In this document: positions 43,550 through 52,872 of the stretch, in pieces
Position numbering within the stretch: position 1 is the first letter of the stretch
How the letters are laid out: the number at the start of each line of letters is the position of its first letter
Notes under the pieces: model-generated
What the model saw: only the letters and a program-made list of their open reading frames with translations
Databases searched by the model: none
Told to the model about the DNA's origin: nothing
Source: Rhizobiales bacterium TNE-4
GTDB taxonomy: Bacteria; Pseudomonadota; Alphaproteobacteria; Rhizobiales; Beijerinckiaceae
NCBI GenBank assembly: GCA_019083985.1
Contig: JAHRCV010000005.1
Coordinates: 62,001-126,000 of the forward strand
Direction: 5' to 3'
Length of the DNA: 64,000 bases
Translations under genes and position numbers: made by a program

Positions 43550-45775
43550 ATGACCTTCTCCCGCTGCCTATCTGGCCTTGCCGCCCTGTCCCTTTTGGCC
43601 TCGGTCTCGCTGTCCGGTGCTTGGGCCCAATCACCGCGTGTCGAAAAGCTGATCGGCCAGATGACGCTCGAGGAGAAGATTGGCCAACTCAATCTTCTCT
43701 CCGGCCACCATGCGGTCACCGGCCCCTATGCCACACAGGATGTCGAGCAGGCGCTCCTCAAAGGCGAAGTCGGCGGTCTCTTCAACGTCTATGGCGCGGA
43801 ATACACCCGCAATCTGCAGCGGCTTGCCGTTACCAAAACACGGCTCGGGATTCCGTTGCTGCTCGGCTATGACGTGCTGCACGGCTATCGCACCATTTTC
43901 CCGGTACCGTTAGGCCAAGCGGCCAGCTTCGATCTGGCCGCGATCGAACAAGCCGACCGGATCGCCGCACGCGAAGCTTCCGCGGCGGGTGTGAATTGGA
44001 TCTATGCGCCCATGCTCGATATCACGCGCGATCCGCGCTGGGGCCGCATCGTCGAAGGCCCGGGCGAAAGCACCTGGTGGGGCAGTCGCATTGCTGCAGC
44101 GCGCGTGCGTGGCATGCAGGGCCTCTCGCTTTCTTCACCCGATAGCGTGCTGGCATGCGCGAAACATTTTGCCGGTAATGGCGCCACCGAAGGGGGGCGC
44201 GATTATTCGGGCACCGAACTCTCCGAGCGTGCTTTTCGCGAGGTGCATCTGCCGCCGTTCAAAGCAGCGGTCGATGCAGGCGTGAAATGCATGATGACAG
44301 CGTTCAACACTGTCGACGGTGTGCCAGGTGTTTCCAACGAGAAACTCATCGAAGGTACGCTGCGCAAGGAATGGGGCTTCAAGGGCATTGTCGTCAGTGA
44401 TTTCGGCGCGATTGGCGAACTCGTCAATCATGGCGTTGCCGATGATCCGGCAGAAGCGGCGTTATTAGCGCTGCGTGCTGGCGTTGATATCGACATGCAG
44501 GGCAAGAACTTCATTACCGATCTGCCGAAGCTGGTGAAGTCGGGCGCGATCCCTGAAAAGGCAATCGACACGGCCGTGCGCCGCATCCTGACCGCCAAGG
44601 AAGAACTGGGCCTGTTCGACAATCCTTATGGCCGCAGCGATCCTGCACGCGAAGCGGTTGTGATGGCGTTGCCCGAACATCGCGCCGCAGCTCAAGCGAT
44701 GGCGGAAAAATCACTTGTTCTGTTGAAGAACGACAATGTGCTGCCTCTGTCGAACAAGCTTCAACGCATTGCGGTGATCGGTCCGCTCGCTCAGGCCAAA
44801 GCCGATACGCTTGGCCCTTGGGCAGGCCACGGTGATCCGGACGAAGCGGTGACCGTGCATGACGGCATCAAGCGGCTTGTGCCGCTAGCCGAACTTCTGC
44901 ACGCCACTGGCGGCACGGTCACCCGCTCGTCGAGCGAGGACATTGCCGCAGCCGTCCGCACCGCTGCAAAAGCAGAAGTCGTGATTTTAGTGCTGGGCGA
45001 AAAATCGACGATGAGCGGGGAAGCGGCTAGCCGCTCTAATCTCAATCTCCCCGGTGATCAAATGGCTCTGGCGCGCGCCGTGCTCGCGCTCGGCAAGCCG
45101 ACCGCCGTCGTGCTGATGAATGGACGGCCGCTCACCATCGAAGATCTGCACAATGAGGCCCCGGCAATTGTGGAGGCCTGGTACCCCGGCACGATGGGAG
45201 GCCTTGCCGTCGCGCGCCTTCTGTTCGGCGAGATCGAACCCTTGGGTCGGCTGCCTGTCACCTTCCCGCGCAATGTCGGACAAATTCCGATCTATCACGA
45301 TCAATTGCCAACCGGTCGACCTGCTGGCGAGAAGTCGCAGCCCTATACGAGCACGTGGCTCGACGTGCCCGCGACGCCGCTCTACCCGTTTGGCTACGGC
45401 CTGACATGGACGAAATTCGAAGCGTCCGCCCCGCGTGTCGATAAACCGGTCGTCCGCCCCGGCGATGTCATGCTGGTCAGCGTCGATGTCACAAACACCG
45501 GCAAAGTTCAGGGCACAGCGCAGATCATGCTGTTCCTACGCCAGAAGAGCACGCGGATCTCGCGCCCCGTGCGTGATTTCAAAGGCTTTGCCCGCGCGTC
45601 CATCGCGCCCGGGAAAACGGTGACGCTCACCATCCCAGTGCGCGACACCGACCTGTTCTTTGCCCGTTCGGACGGCACCTTCGGCCCGCCTGAGGCTGGC
45701 TTCATCGATGTGCAGACGGGCTTTGATGCAGGTGCGACGAAATCGCTGAAAGTCGATTGGCGCCCAAAAGGCTGA
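43550..45775 (+). CDS. bglX: periplasmic beta-glucosidase, GH3 family
   Basis: A 741-residue enzyme with a signal peptide (cleavage after GAWA, residue 26), a GH3 TIM-barrel domain, a C-terminal GH3 sandwich domain and a fibronectin type III-like tail. The nucleophile is Asp284 in GIVVSDFGAIG; KHFAGNG binds substrate. Length and order match BglX. It releases glucose from beta-linked oligosaccharides in the periplasm. ATG 43550 gives the signal peptide; the longer frame from 43484 is ignored. The stop abuts the stop of the convergent small gene without a spacer. Confidence 0.92.
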   Translation: MTFSRCLSGLAALSLLASVSLSGAWAQSPRVEKLIGQMTLEEKIGQLNLLSGHHAVTGPYATQDVEQALLKGEVGGLFNVYGAEYTRNLQRLAVTKTRLGIPLLLGYDVLHGYRTIFPVPLGQAASFDLAAIEQADRIAAREASAAGVNWIYAPMLDITRDPRWGRIVEGPGESTWWGSRIAAARVRGMQGLSLSSPDSVLACAKHFAGNGATEGGRDYSGTELSERAFREVHLPPFKAAVDAGVKCMMTAFNTVDGVPGVSNEKLIEGTLRKEWGFKGIVVSDFGAIGELVNHGVADDPAEAALLALRAGVDIDMQGKNFITDLPKLVKSGAIPEKAIDTAVRRILTAKEELGLFDNPYGRSDPAREAVVMALPEHRAAAQAMAEKSLVLLKNDNVLPLSNKLQRIAVIGPLAQAKADTLGPWAGHGDPDEAVTVHDGIKRLVPLAELLHATGGTVTRSSSEDIAAAVRTAAKAEVVILVLGEKSTMSGEAASRSNLNLPGDQMALARAVLALGKPTAVVLMNGRPLTIEDLHNEAPAIVEAWYPGTMGGLAVARLLFGEIEPLGRLPVTFPRNVGQIPIYHDQLPTGRPAGEKSQPYTSTWLDVPATPLYPFGYGLTWTKFEASAPRVDKPVVRPGDVMLVSVDVTNTGKVQGTAQIMLFLRQKSTRISRPVRDFKGFARASIAPGKTVTLTIPVRDTDLFFARSDGTFGPPEAGFIDVQTGFDAGATKSLKVDWRPKG

Positions 45776-45985
45776 TCAGGAACATTTCTGGCGCGGCACG
45801 TGGACATAATTGCCCGTGCGCGCGCTCTTCTTCTGCACATAAGTTTTCTTGCAAGTCTTTCCGTCCGGTGTCTTCGTGACACTGGACGAAGCTGCGGCGG
45901 GAGCAGCGGGTTGCTGCGCGTTGGCAGGCATCACAGCGAGATTGCAAAACGCCGCAAGCGACAGGGCCAGAGCAAGACGGATCAT
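45776..45985 (-). CDS. small secreted protein with a conserved-looking Cys pair
   Basis: A 69-residue protein with a clear signal peptide (IRLALALSLAAFCNLA, cleavage after NAQ or close by), an Ala/Pro-rich mature start and a basic end TPDGKTCKKTYVQKKSARTG, finishing RQKCS. Two cysteines in the mature part could form a disulfide. ATG 45985 has AAGGAG six bases before it; a longer frame to 46024 is less likely. I do not recognise a family. It is the last gene of a minus-strand run. Confidence 0.65.
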   Translation of the reverse strand: MIRLALALSLAAFCNLAVMPANAQQPAAPAAASSSVTKTPDGKTCKKTYVQKKSARTGNYVHVPRQKCS

Positions 45986-46044
45986 AGGCAGCTCCTTACA
46001 CACATGAATCAAACCATAGCCCATTTGCGTTGACCCTAACAGGC

Positions 46045-47283
46045 TTACGCCTGCGGCATTCGCCCCGCTGCGACATCGGCCACCAAACGCAATTGTGCGG
46101 GTAGACAGATGGTGCGCAGATCATAGCCCGCCACCGCATCGCGCCGGGCCTGCTGCCTGAGCGCATCGAATGCTCCACGGTTCGCAAGCGCGTCTGACAC
46201 CGTCACGGCCATCGCCTTGGTATCGAAGAAATCGACCAGCAGCCCATTCTCACCATGACGGATTGCCTCACGCACCGGCGCTGTATTGGAGCCGACGATC
46301 AGACATTCCATTGCCATGGCCTCGATCAACGACCATGACAGCACGAAAGGATAGGTGAGATAAACATGCACGCTTGAAATTGCGAGCAGTGACAGAAAAT
46401 CGCCATAGCCGATATTGCCGAGAAAATGGATCCGGCTCATGTCGAGCGTATCTTTGACTTCATTGAGGTAATGCTCTTTCCAGCTCCCCTCTTTTGGTGG
46501 ACGCCCGTAAGACACACTGTCACCCCCCACAATCAGCGTGATCGCCTGCTGACGCTGGCGTTGAATCTCCGGCAGCGCGCGGATGAAACTGTGCCAGCCG
46601 CGATGGGGTTCGAGATTGCGGTTGACGAAGGTGATCACTTCATCCGCGCCCGTGAGCCGCTGCTTCTGCGGTCCGACATCCAAAAAAGCATCGGGATGAG
46701 GCTGCACATGCTGCGTGTCGATCCCATCATGGATGACGCTGATACGTTCACGATAAAGCGCGGGTACGGTATCGGCCTGAAACCGGGTTGGTGATACGCC
46801 CCAATCCATCGTCTCAAGCGCGAGAATGTTGTTGGCATTCTTGGCGCGCAGTCGCGCATGAGAGGCAAACCCTTCGTCGGGGAATTCCGGATCAAATCCC
46901 ATATCCGCCCCTTGTGTGCGGTAATAGAATTCGATGAACAACAGCATCTTCGCGTCAGGATACACATCGCGCAGAAACAGGGTCTCGCCCCAGCCTGGAT
47001 GCCCCAGAATGATATCCGGCTTGAAGCCACGCTTGCGCAATTCATGAGCGGCGAGCCCGGCCGCTTCACCACGGATCACTTTGGTTTCAAAATCGGACGC
47101 GAAAGGATGGATGTTCGGTGTCGAGCCGCGCTGCGGACGATAGCCAACAACGTCGACACCGGGAATCTTCGCAGGAGGTTTGTTGATCGTCAGCGCGACG
47201 CAGCGATGACCAAGCTGCGCCAACGCCGGCGCAAGATGTTTATACTGCCCCGGAAAATTCTGGTGCACGAACAAAATATTCAT
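46045..47283 (-). CDS. glycosyltransferase family 4 protein
   Basis: A 412-residue GT-B enzyme. The N-terminal half opens ILFVHQNFPGQYKHLAPALA. The C-terminal half has the donor-binding pattern NRNLEPHRGWHSFIRALPEI and the E-x7-E motif region SWSLIEAMAMECLIVGSN with PVREAIRHGENGLLVDF. Donor and acceptor are not deducible; surface glycan synthesis is the usual role of GT4 proteins of this length. It starts 11 bases after the cytochrome c stop, so it belongs to the run beginning with the HTH gene. Confidence 0.88.
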   Translation of the reverse strand: MNILFVHQNFPGQYKHLAPALAQLGHRCVALTINKPPAKIPGVDVVGYRPQRGSTPNIHPFASDFETKVIRGEAAGLAAHELRKRGFKPDIILGHPGWGETLFLRDVYPDAKMLLFIEFYYRTQGADMGFDPEFPDEGFASHARLRAKNANNILALETMDWGVSPTRFQADTVPALYRERISVIHDGIDTQHVQPHPDAFLDVGPQKQRLTGADEVITFVNRNLEPHRGWHSFIRALPEIQRQRQQAITLIVGGDSVSYGRPPKEGSWKEHYLNEVKDTLDMSRIHFLGNIGYGDFLSLLAISSVHVYLTYPFVLSWSLIEAMAMECLIVGSNTAPVREAIRHGENGLLVDFFDTKAMAVTVSDALANRGAFDALRQQARRDAVAGYDLRTICLPAQLRLVADVAAGRMPQA

Positions 47284-47294
47284 GGCCTCTCCCG

Positions 47295-47600
47295 TTAGGG
47301 TTTGAGCGCCGTGTAATAGGCTGCATAAGCCTCAATTTCGGCGTCCGTCATGGTTCTTGACATGAAACGCATGTCCGGGTGGCGGCGTGCGCCAGACCGG
47401 AAGGCCCGCAACTGGTTAACAAGGTAGGCTTCATTCTGCCCGGCAAGATTGGGCACTTCTGTGTCGCGCGCAATCCCTTCTTCGCCATGGCAACGCGCAC
47501 ATTGCTCGAGATCAGCTTTTAACGGCTTTTTCTGAGCGTAAGCGGGAGCGACGACAAGCGCCGCACCCAAAAGCAAACATAGGGTGAGAGCGCGGCTCAC
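47295..47600 (-). CDS. class I monoheme cytochrome c
   Basis: A 101-residue exported cytochrome with a signal peptide (cleavage after AYA, about residue 22), heme site C34-A-R-C37-H38 and a methionine ligand in HPDMRFMS. The fold resembles c4/c5-type small cytochromes. Its first four bases overlap the stop of the core-MetE gene (47597-47600), a strong sign of coupled translation. A cytochrome so tightly joined to a cytoplasmic methyltransferase is unusual. Confidence 0.9.
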   Translation of the reverse strand: MSRALTLCLLLGAALVVAPAYAQKKPLKADLEQCARCHGEEGIARDTEVPNLAGQNEAYLVNQLRAFRSGARRHPDMRFMSRTMTDAEIEAYAAYYTALKP

Positions 47601-48655
47601 GCACCCACTTCCGCACGCATGAGCGCCGCACCTTCAGCAAGCGCCTTCAGCTTCGCCATGGCCACTGGGCGCGGTAGAGGTGCCATGCCGCAATTGGTGC
47701 ACGGATAGATCCGCTCCTTCGGCACATACTGCATCGCGGCACGAATAATCGATGCCACCTGCTCCGGTGTCTCAACCTCTTGCGTTGCGACATCGATTGC
47801 GCCGACAAGCACATCCTTACCCGTGAGCAAGCTCATCAATTCCATCGGCACTTTCGAATTGGCGCATTCGAGCGAAACTTGCTGAATGGAGCTTTTCGCC
47901 AGCGCCGGAAACGTTTCCTCATAATGGCGCCATTCGGCACCGAGCGTTTCCTTCCACTTCACATTCGCTTCGATGCCATAGCCGTAGCAAATATGAACAG
48001 CGGTCGTGCAGGTAAGGCCCTGCGCAGCGCGCTCAAGCGCAGCCACGCCCCATTCCGTCACTTCCTTCATGTAGACGTTGAAAGCGGGTTCATCGAACTG
48101 GATCACGTCAATGCCGAGCGCCTGCAATTCGCGCGCTTCCTCATTCAGCAATTCCGCAAACGCAAACGCCATCTTCACGCGATCGCCATAATACCCGTCC
48201 GCGATGGTATCGATGATCGTCATCGGACCGGGTAAGGTGAACTTCAACTTCTTCTTCGTATGCGCGCGTGCAATCTTCGCTTCGAAGGAGTGGACGGGAC
48301 CCATGCGGGTCAACTTGTCCGTCACGGTGGGCACAAGCGCTTCGTAGCGATTATTGCGGATGCCCATCTTCACGCGCCTGTCGAAATCGACACCGGCGAT
48401 GCGATGCAGAAAGCCATGCACGAAGTGCTGGCGCGCCTGTTCGCCCTCGGTGACGATATCGATGCCCGCGTCTTCCTGCTCTTTCAACGCAAGGATGGTC
48501 GCATCGCGCTTGGCTTCATCAAGCGCCGCGCCTTCCAGTTTCCAAGGCGCCCAGAGCATCTCAGGCTCGGCAAGCCAAGAGGGTTTCGGGAGACTGCCAG
48601 CCAGCGTGGTTTGGAACATGAACGGATCCTCGAATCGGAAGGAATCCGTCATCAC
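47597..48655 (-). CDS. core-MetE-type methionine synthase / methylcobalamin-independent methyltransferase family
   Basis: A 352-residue protein equal to the C-terminal catalytic barrel of MetE; the N-terminal half of classic MetE is missing. Zinc ligands are visible: His221 and Cys223 (VHICYGYG), Glu263 (SLECANS) and Cys322 (CTNCGM). IQFDEPAF with Asp188 binds homocysteine in the family. It may transfer a methyl group to homocysteine. Short MetE proteins fall into several groups with different methyl donors, including the MesD group, which needs MesX; no MesX gene is here. The start is ATG 48655 or, closer to the conserved part, 48619. It lies 36 bases after the HTH gene. Confidence 0.82.
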   Translation of the reverse strand: MMTDSFRFEDPFMFQTTLAGSLPKPSWLAEPEMLWAPWKLEGAALDEAKRDATILALKEQEDAGIDIVTEGEQARQHFVHGFLHRIAGVDFDRRVKMGIRNNRYEALVPTVTDKLTRMGPVHSFEAKIARAHTKKKLKFTLPGPMTIIDTIADGYYGDRVKMAFAFAELLNEEARELQALGIDVIQFDEPAFNVYMKEVTEWGVAALERAAQGLTCTTAVHICYGYGIEANVKWKETLGAEWRHYEETFPALAKSSIQQVSLECANSKVPMELMSLLTGKDVLVGAIDVATQEVETPEQVASIIRAAMQYVPKERIYPCTNCGMAPLPRPVAMAKLKALAEGAALMRAEVGA

Positions 48656-48691
48656 CTATCGGCAGCGTGGATGCAACCGCTGCCGTTGGCC

Positions 48692-49159
48692 TCAGCCCTC
48701 GCGGCGGAAAATCCGGACCGCGCGCGTCCAGCGTTCAACATCGGCGACGACATAGCCACCGGAGACCCGCTGTACGAGGCCGAGTTCCTCTGCATCGGCC
48801 ATGCGCCGGCGTAGTGTTTCCCGGTGGAGACCGGTGAGCTGGCTCAAATCACGCAGACTGGAAGGGCTGACGACAGGGAAATCCGGCGATGAATCGGCGA
48901 AGGATCGCCCGCCGACGAGGAGATAGATCATCAAGACTTCAACGGTGGCCTTATGCTGTTCAGCACATTTGAACAGTTCCGCGACCTCCGTAACGATATT
49001 TTTGGCGCGCGACGCCAAATGTTCGAAAGCCATGGTTTGATAAGACAAAATGAAGTTCCCGTGTCCAAGAAGACGTAGCGGAAACATTGCGCTCTGTGCG
49101 GTGAACGTCAATTCGGGCTTCAATGAGTGAAGGCCCAAAACAGGCATGTTGCAGTGCAT
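48692..49159 (-). CDS. winged-helix transcriptional regulator (Crp-type HTH)
   Basis: A 155-residue frame whose C-terminal part has a clear HTH (SLRDLSQLTGLHRETLRRRM, then EELGLVQRVSGGYVV as the wing). A helical N-terminal part (AFEHLASRAKNIVTEVAELF) precedes it. The first 42 residues are not obviously protein-like, and ATG 49033 (MAFEHLA) is a good alternative start, giving 113 residues. No cyclic-nucleotide domain. As first gene of the run HTH, core-MetE, cytochrome c, GT4, it may regulate that run. Upstream 49160-49324 is AT-rich and noncoding, probably the promoter. Confidence 0.7.
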   Translation of the reverse strand: MHCNMPVLGLHSLKPELTFTAQSAMFPLRLLGHGNFILSYQTMAFEHLASRAKNIVTEVAELFKCAEQHKATVEVLMIYLLVGGRSFADSSPDFPVVSPSSLRDLSQLTGLHRETLRRRMADAEELGLVQRVSGGYVVADVERWTRAVRIFRREG

Positions 49160-49324
49160 GCGTGAAGTTGAACCTGAATATGCTGATTAAACTTAGGCAA
49201 TTCACCGCTTGAAATATATCACAGGGTCAAAAAAGAACCATTTCCGAGGGGTTTTCGACGCTTTGGATGCCGCAAAGTGTTTTTAGCTCTCACGATGTCG
49301 CATAGATGTTATGCGCGCTCGGAT

Positions 49325-50095
49325 TCAACCAACAAGACCCGCTGCGAGCCCTCGGCGAAAGCCACCTGACGCATCGAGAAGCGTCTGCGTATAGGGGTGC
49401 TCCGCTTTAAGGCTCCGGAATCGGCTGGAGGGTGCTTCCTCAACGAACACGCCGCTTTGCATGACAGCGACCCGCTCACACATATGGGCAACCACGGCCA
49501 GATTATGGCTGACGAGAAGCATCGTCATGCCGCGCTCGGCGGCGAGCCGTTTCAACAGATTGAGAACTTCCGCTTGGATCGAAACATCCAGCGCAGAAGT
49601 CGGCTCATCAAGCAGAAGGATTTTCGGCTCCAGGATCAGGGCGCGCGCAATCGCGACGCGCTGGCGTTGGCCGCCTGAAAGCTGATGCGGATAGCGAAAG
49701 CGGAAGCCACGGCCGAGCCCAACAGCGTCGAGCGCCTCCTGGATGCGGCGCTCGCCGTCCCCCAGCCCATGAATGGCAATCGGCTCCGCCAATGCGCGGT
49801 CGACCGTCTGCTTGGGATGCAGGCTTCCGAACGGGTCCTGAAACACCATCTGCACAAGGCGACAGAAGGCGAGATCCCGCTTGGCGCCGAGCCTTTTCCC
49901 GGCGACATCGATTGTGCCACTGCGGTCGGTCGCCAGACCGGCAATCGCACGCAGCACGGTCGATTTGCCCGACCCAGACTCCCCGACAATGCCAAAGCTG
50001 TCGCCCGGATCGAGGGAAAAGGAAACGCCATCCACCACGGCACGGCTGGAATAGCGCACCACGAGATCACGGACGTCGAGCGCCTTTTCGGTCAT
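49325..50095 (-). CDS. dipeptide/oligopeptide ABC transporter ATP-binding protein (DppF-like)
   Basis: A 256-residue ABC ATPase. Walker A GESGSGKS, the Q-loop in VFQDPFGSLHP, signature LSGGQRQR and Walker B ILLLDEP are intact. ATG 50095 overlaps the stop of the preceding ATPase gene by four bases (ATGA); an ATG at 50104 adds three residues. With its partner ATPase it powers the permeases encoded upstream. It is the last gene of the five-gene Dpp-type operon; the usual C-terminal oligopeptide-binding extension is short. Confidence 0.9.
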   Translation of the reverse strand: MTEKALDVRDLVVRYSSRAVVDGVSFSLDPGDSFGIVGESGSGKSTVLRAIAGLATDRSGTIDVAGKRLGAKRDLAFCRLVQMVFQDPFGSLHPKQTVDRALAEPIAIHGLGDGERRIQEALDAVGLGRGFRFRYPHQLSGGQRQRVAIARALILEPKILLLDEPTSALDVSIQAEVLNLLKRLAAERGMTMLLVSHNLAVVAHMCERVAVMQSGVFVEEAPSSRFRSLKAEHPYTQTLLDASGGFRRGLAAGLVG

Positions 50096-50928
50096 TTCAA
50101 CCACTCCGGATCACGCGTGAAGACGGGCAGATTGGCATCGACCCGATCAAGGCGTGGCAAGCAGTTCAAAAGCCCTTTGGTATAGGCGTGCTGTGCATGA
50201 TCGAGATCGCGCGCATTCAAAGTTTCCATCACCGCGCCGCCATACATCACAATGACGCGATCACAAAAAGACCGCACGAGATCAAGATCATGGCTGATGA
50301 AAATCAGGCCGAGACCGCGCTGGCTGACAAGATCATCCAGAATGGCCAGCACCTGCATCGACACCGTCACATCGAGCGCCGATGTTGGCTCATCCGCGAT
50401 GATGAGGTCGGGATCAGCCACAAGCACCATCGCGATCATGACACGCTGGCCCATGCCGCCTGATACTTCATGCGGGTAGAGATCATAGACATGTTTGGGA
50501 TCACGAATGCGCACCGCATCCAACATGGCCAATGCGCGTTCGCGAGCTTGTCCAGCTTCACCGGGATTGTGGATGCGCCACGTCTCGGCAATCTGCTCGC
50601 CAACCGTCATCACCGGATTGAGCGAATATTTCGGATCCTGCATCACCATCGACATGCGCGCACCACGCAGCGCACGACGCTCGCGATGCGGCATCGAGAG
50701 AAGATCAAGCCCCATGAACGCCATGCGCTTGGCGGTCACTTCACCCGGTGGCGGCACGAGATCAAGGATGGCGCGCCCGGTCATCGATTTGCCTGAGCCG
50801 GATTCACCCACAATGCCCAAGCGCTCACGGCCGAGCGTGAACGACAGGCCACGCACCGCTTCCGTATAGCCGCTCAGACCGGGGAAGCGGACGCGCAGAT
50901 CCTCAACATCGAGAAGAATATCGCTCAT
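50092..50928 (-). CDS. dipeptide/oligopeptide ABC transporter ATP-binding protein (DppD-like)
   Basis: A 278-residue ABC ATPase with Walker A GESGSGKS, Q-loop VMQDPKYSLNP, signature VSGGMGQR and Walker B LIIADEP. The signature is slightly altered from LSGGQ but is typical of DppD-type proteins. Overlaps DppC-like gene at its start by four bases and the DppF-like gene at its end. Substrates of such importers range from peptides to nickel, opines and glutathione; the receptor gives no obvious specificity. Confidence 0.9.
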   Translation of the reverse strand: MSDILLDVEDLRVRFPGLSGYTEAVRGLSFTLGRERLGIVGESGSGKSMTGRAILDLVPPPGEVTAKRMAFMGLDLLSMPHRERRALRGARMSMVMQDPKYSLNPVMTVGEQIAETWRIHNPGEAGQARERALAMLDAVRIRDPKHVYDLYPHEVSGGMGQRVMIAMVLVADPDLIIADEPTSALDVTVSMQVLAILDDLVSQRGLGLIFISHDLDLVRSFCDRVIVMYGGAVMETLNARDLDHAQHAYTKGLLNCLPRLDRVDANLPVFTRDPEWLK

Positions 50929-51830
50929 CGGGCATCCAGCGCGTCACGCACGCCGTCTCCCAAGAGATTAAAGCCCAAAGCGACAATGCAGATCGCAAGG
51001 CCCGGAAAGGTCGCCACCCACCATTGGTCAAAAATCTGTTCGCGGCCAGCAGCAATCATGGCGCCCCATTCGGGCGTCGGCGGTTGCGCGCCAAGACCAA
51101 GAAAGCCCAAGCCCGCCGCCGTCAAAATCACGCCAGCCATATCGAGCGTCGAACGCACGATGACGGACGGCACGCAGAGCGGCACTACATGCAGCATGAT
51201 GATGCGCAGCGAGGAGGCGCCCTGCAATTTTGCAGCAGCGATGTAATCAGAATTGCGGATCACCATCGTTTCCGTGCGGGCGACGCGCGCATAAGGTGGC
51301 CATGAGGTGATCGCGATGGCGATGATAGCGTTCTCGAGCCCTGGCCCAAGCGCGGCGACGAAGGCCAATGCCAAAATGAGCTTCGGGAAGGCGAGCACGA
51401 TATCGGTGACGCGCATCAAAATGCGGTCGACCGCACCGCCATAATAACCTGCAACGCAGCCGAGAATGAGGCCGAGTGGACCGACCGTAACCACAACAAG
51501 CCCGACGATCAGCAGCGTGACACGCGAGCCATAGACGATACGGCTAAAGATATCGCGCCCGAGCGAATCCGTGCCGCACCAATGCTGCCACGACACGGGC
51601 TGCAGGCGTTGCGACAAATTCTGCGCCAGCGGATCGTAAGGGGCGATCCATGGTGCAAAAATCGCCATGCCGATCAGGGTCAACACAATCACGAGACCGA
51701 CGACACCGAGCCAATTTTCAGTGAACCCGCGCCAACGGCGATAGGCTTGTCCAGCCCGCGCCTGCGCGCGCGATTGCGGCGCTTCGCTGAGAAGCCAGTC
51801 ACGCCAGCTTTGAGACGTCGCGGCCCTCAT
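50925..51830 (-). CDS. ABC transporter permease (DppC-like)
   Basis: A 301-residue inner-membrane permease with about six helices and the inner-membrane component EAA-like loop GLGLQ... seen here as AAKLQGASSLRIIMLHVVPL. It starts with the cytoplasmic helix region RWRGFTENWLGVVGLVIVL of DppC-type proteins, and the GTDSLGRDIFSRIVYGSR motif is diagnostic. ATG 51830 overlaps the DppB-like stop by four bases; the open frame to 51980 is an extension into that gene and is discarded. Confidence 0.9.
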   Translation of the reverse strand: MRAATSQSWRDWLLSEAPQSRAQARAGQAYRRWRGFTENWLGVVGLVIVLTLIGMAIFAPWIAPYDPLAQNLSQRLQPVSWQHWCGTDSLGRDIFSRIVYGSRVTLLIVGLVVVTVGPLGLILGCVAGYYGGAVDRILMRVTDIVLAFPKLILALAFVAALGPGLENAIIAIAITSWPPYARVARTETMVIRNSDYIAAAKLQGASSLRIIMLHVVPLCVPSVIVRSTLDMAGVILTAAGLGFLGLGAQPPTPEWGAMIAAGREQIFDQWWVATFPGLAICIVALGFNLLGDGVRDALDAR

Positions 51831-52849
51831 CGTGTCCTCGGATCGAATACGCGCGCCATGATATCGGCGAACAGGTTGAGAGAGATGAACACGACGCCGA
51901 CGACGACCGTGCCGCCCAGCACCGCATTCATATCCGCCTGCAACAGGGAGGCGGTGATATAGCGGCCGAGACCGGGCCACGCAAAGATCGTTTCCGTCAA
52001 CACCGAGCCTTCCAGGAGCCCGGCATAGGAGAGCGCAATCACGGTGGCGAGCGGCGCGGCGGCATTACGCAAAGCGTGCCGCCAGATCACGCGCGTTTCC
52101 GAAGCACCCTTCACCCGCGCGGTCAGGATATAGGCCTGCGATAATTCGTTGATCATGAAACTCCGCGTCATGCGGCTGATATAGGCAAGGCTGAAAAAGC
52201 CGAGCACGCTCGCAGGCAGGATCAGATGGGAGAATGCATCGCGCGCGACCTCCCATTCACCCTCGAGGATAGCGTCGAGAATGAGCACGCCGGTTTTCGT
52301 CGTCACCAGATCATCAAAGGCGACCGAAACACGCCCCGGACCTCCCACCCAACCCAGATGAGCGTAGAACAGCAACAATCCCATCAGACCGAGCCAGAAA
52401 ACTGGGATCGAATAGCCAAAGAGGCCGAGAATGCGGACGAGGTTATCCGGCCAGCGCCCTTTATAGACCGCAGCCGCAACACCAAGCGGAATGCCGAGCG
52501 AAACGCCGATCAACGTGCCCAAAGTCGCCAGTTCGAGTGTGGCCGGGAACACGCGCTTAATGTCGAGGATAACAGGATTGGACGTCATCACTGACGTACC
52601 AAATTCACCGCGCGCCACTTGACCGAGATAGGTCAGGAATTGTTGCCAAAGCGGCTTATCAAGCCCAAGCGCGATGCGCGCTTTGTCATAGACATCGGGT
52701 GGCGCACGATCGCCGACCACTGCCAGAACCGGATCGATCGGGATGACGCGACCGATCAGAAACGTCACCAGCAAAAGCCCGAGCATCGTGATCGCGAAAG
52801 TGGTCACTTCCGCCGATACGAGTTTTGCCGTGCTGCGCGCTGAAGCCAA
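51827..52849 (-). CDS. ABC transporter permease (DppB-like)
   Basis: A 340-residue inner-membrane permease with six helices, the periplasmic loop after helix 1 and the cytoplasmic coupling segment TARVKGASETRVIWRHALRN. The RVIPIDPVLAVVGDRAPPDVYDKAR segment near the N-terminus is typical of DppB. It is followed by the DppC-like gene with a four-base overlap and preceded by a hairpin and the receptor gene. Confidence 0.9.
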   Translation of the reverse strand: MASARSTAKLVSAEVTTFAITMLGLLLVTFLIGRVIPIDPVLAVVGDRAPPDVYDKARIALGLDKPLWQQFLTYLGQVARGEFGTSVMTSNPVILDIKRVFPATLELATLGTLIGVSLGIPLGVAAAVYKGRWPDNLVRILGLFGYSIPVFWLGLMGLLLFYAHLGWVGGPGRVSVAFDDLVTTKTGVLILDAILEGEWEVARDAFSHLILPASVLGFFSLAYISRMTRSFMINELSQAYILTARVKGASETRVIWRHALRNAAAPLATVIALSYAGLLEGSVLTETIFAWPGLGRYITASLLQADMNAVLGGTVVVGVVFISLNLFADIMARVFDPRTR

Positions 52850-52872
52850 AATTCACCTCGATAAAACAGAGT

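Noticed and set aside
49160-49324. SAM riboswitch ahead of the core-MetE run
   Set aside because: No SAM-II or related consensus could be matched by eye in this AT-rich leader.
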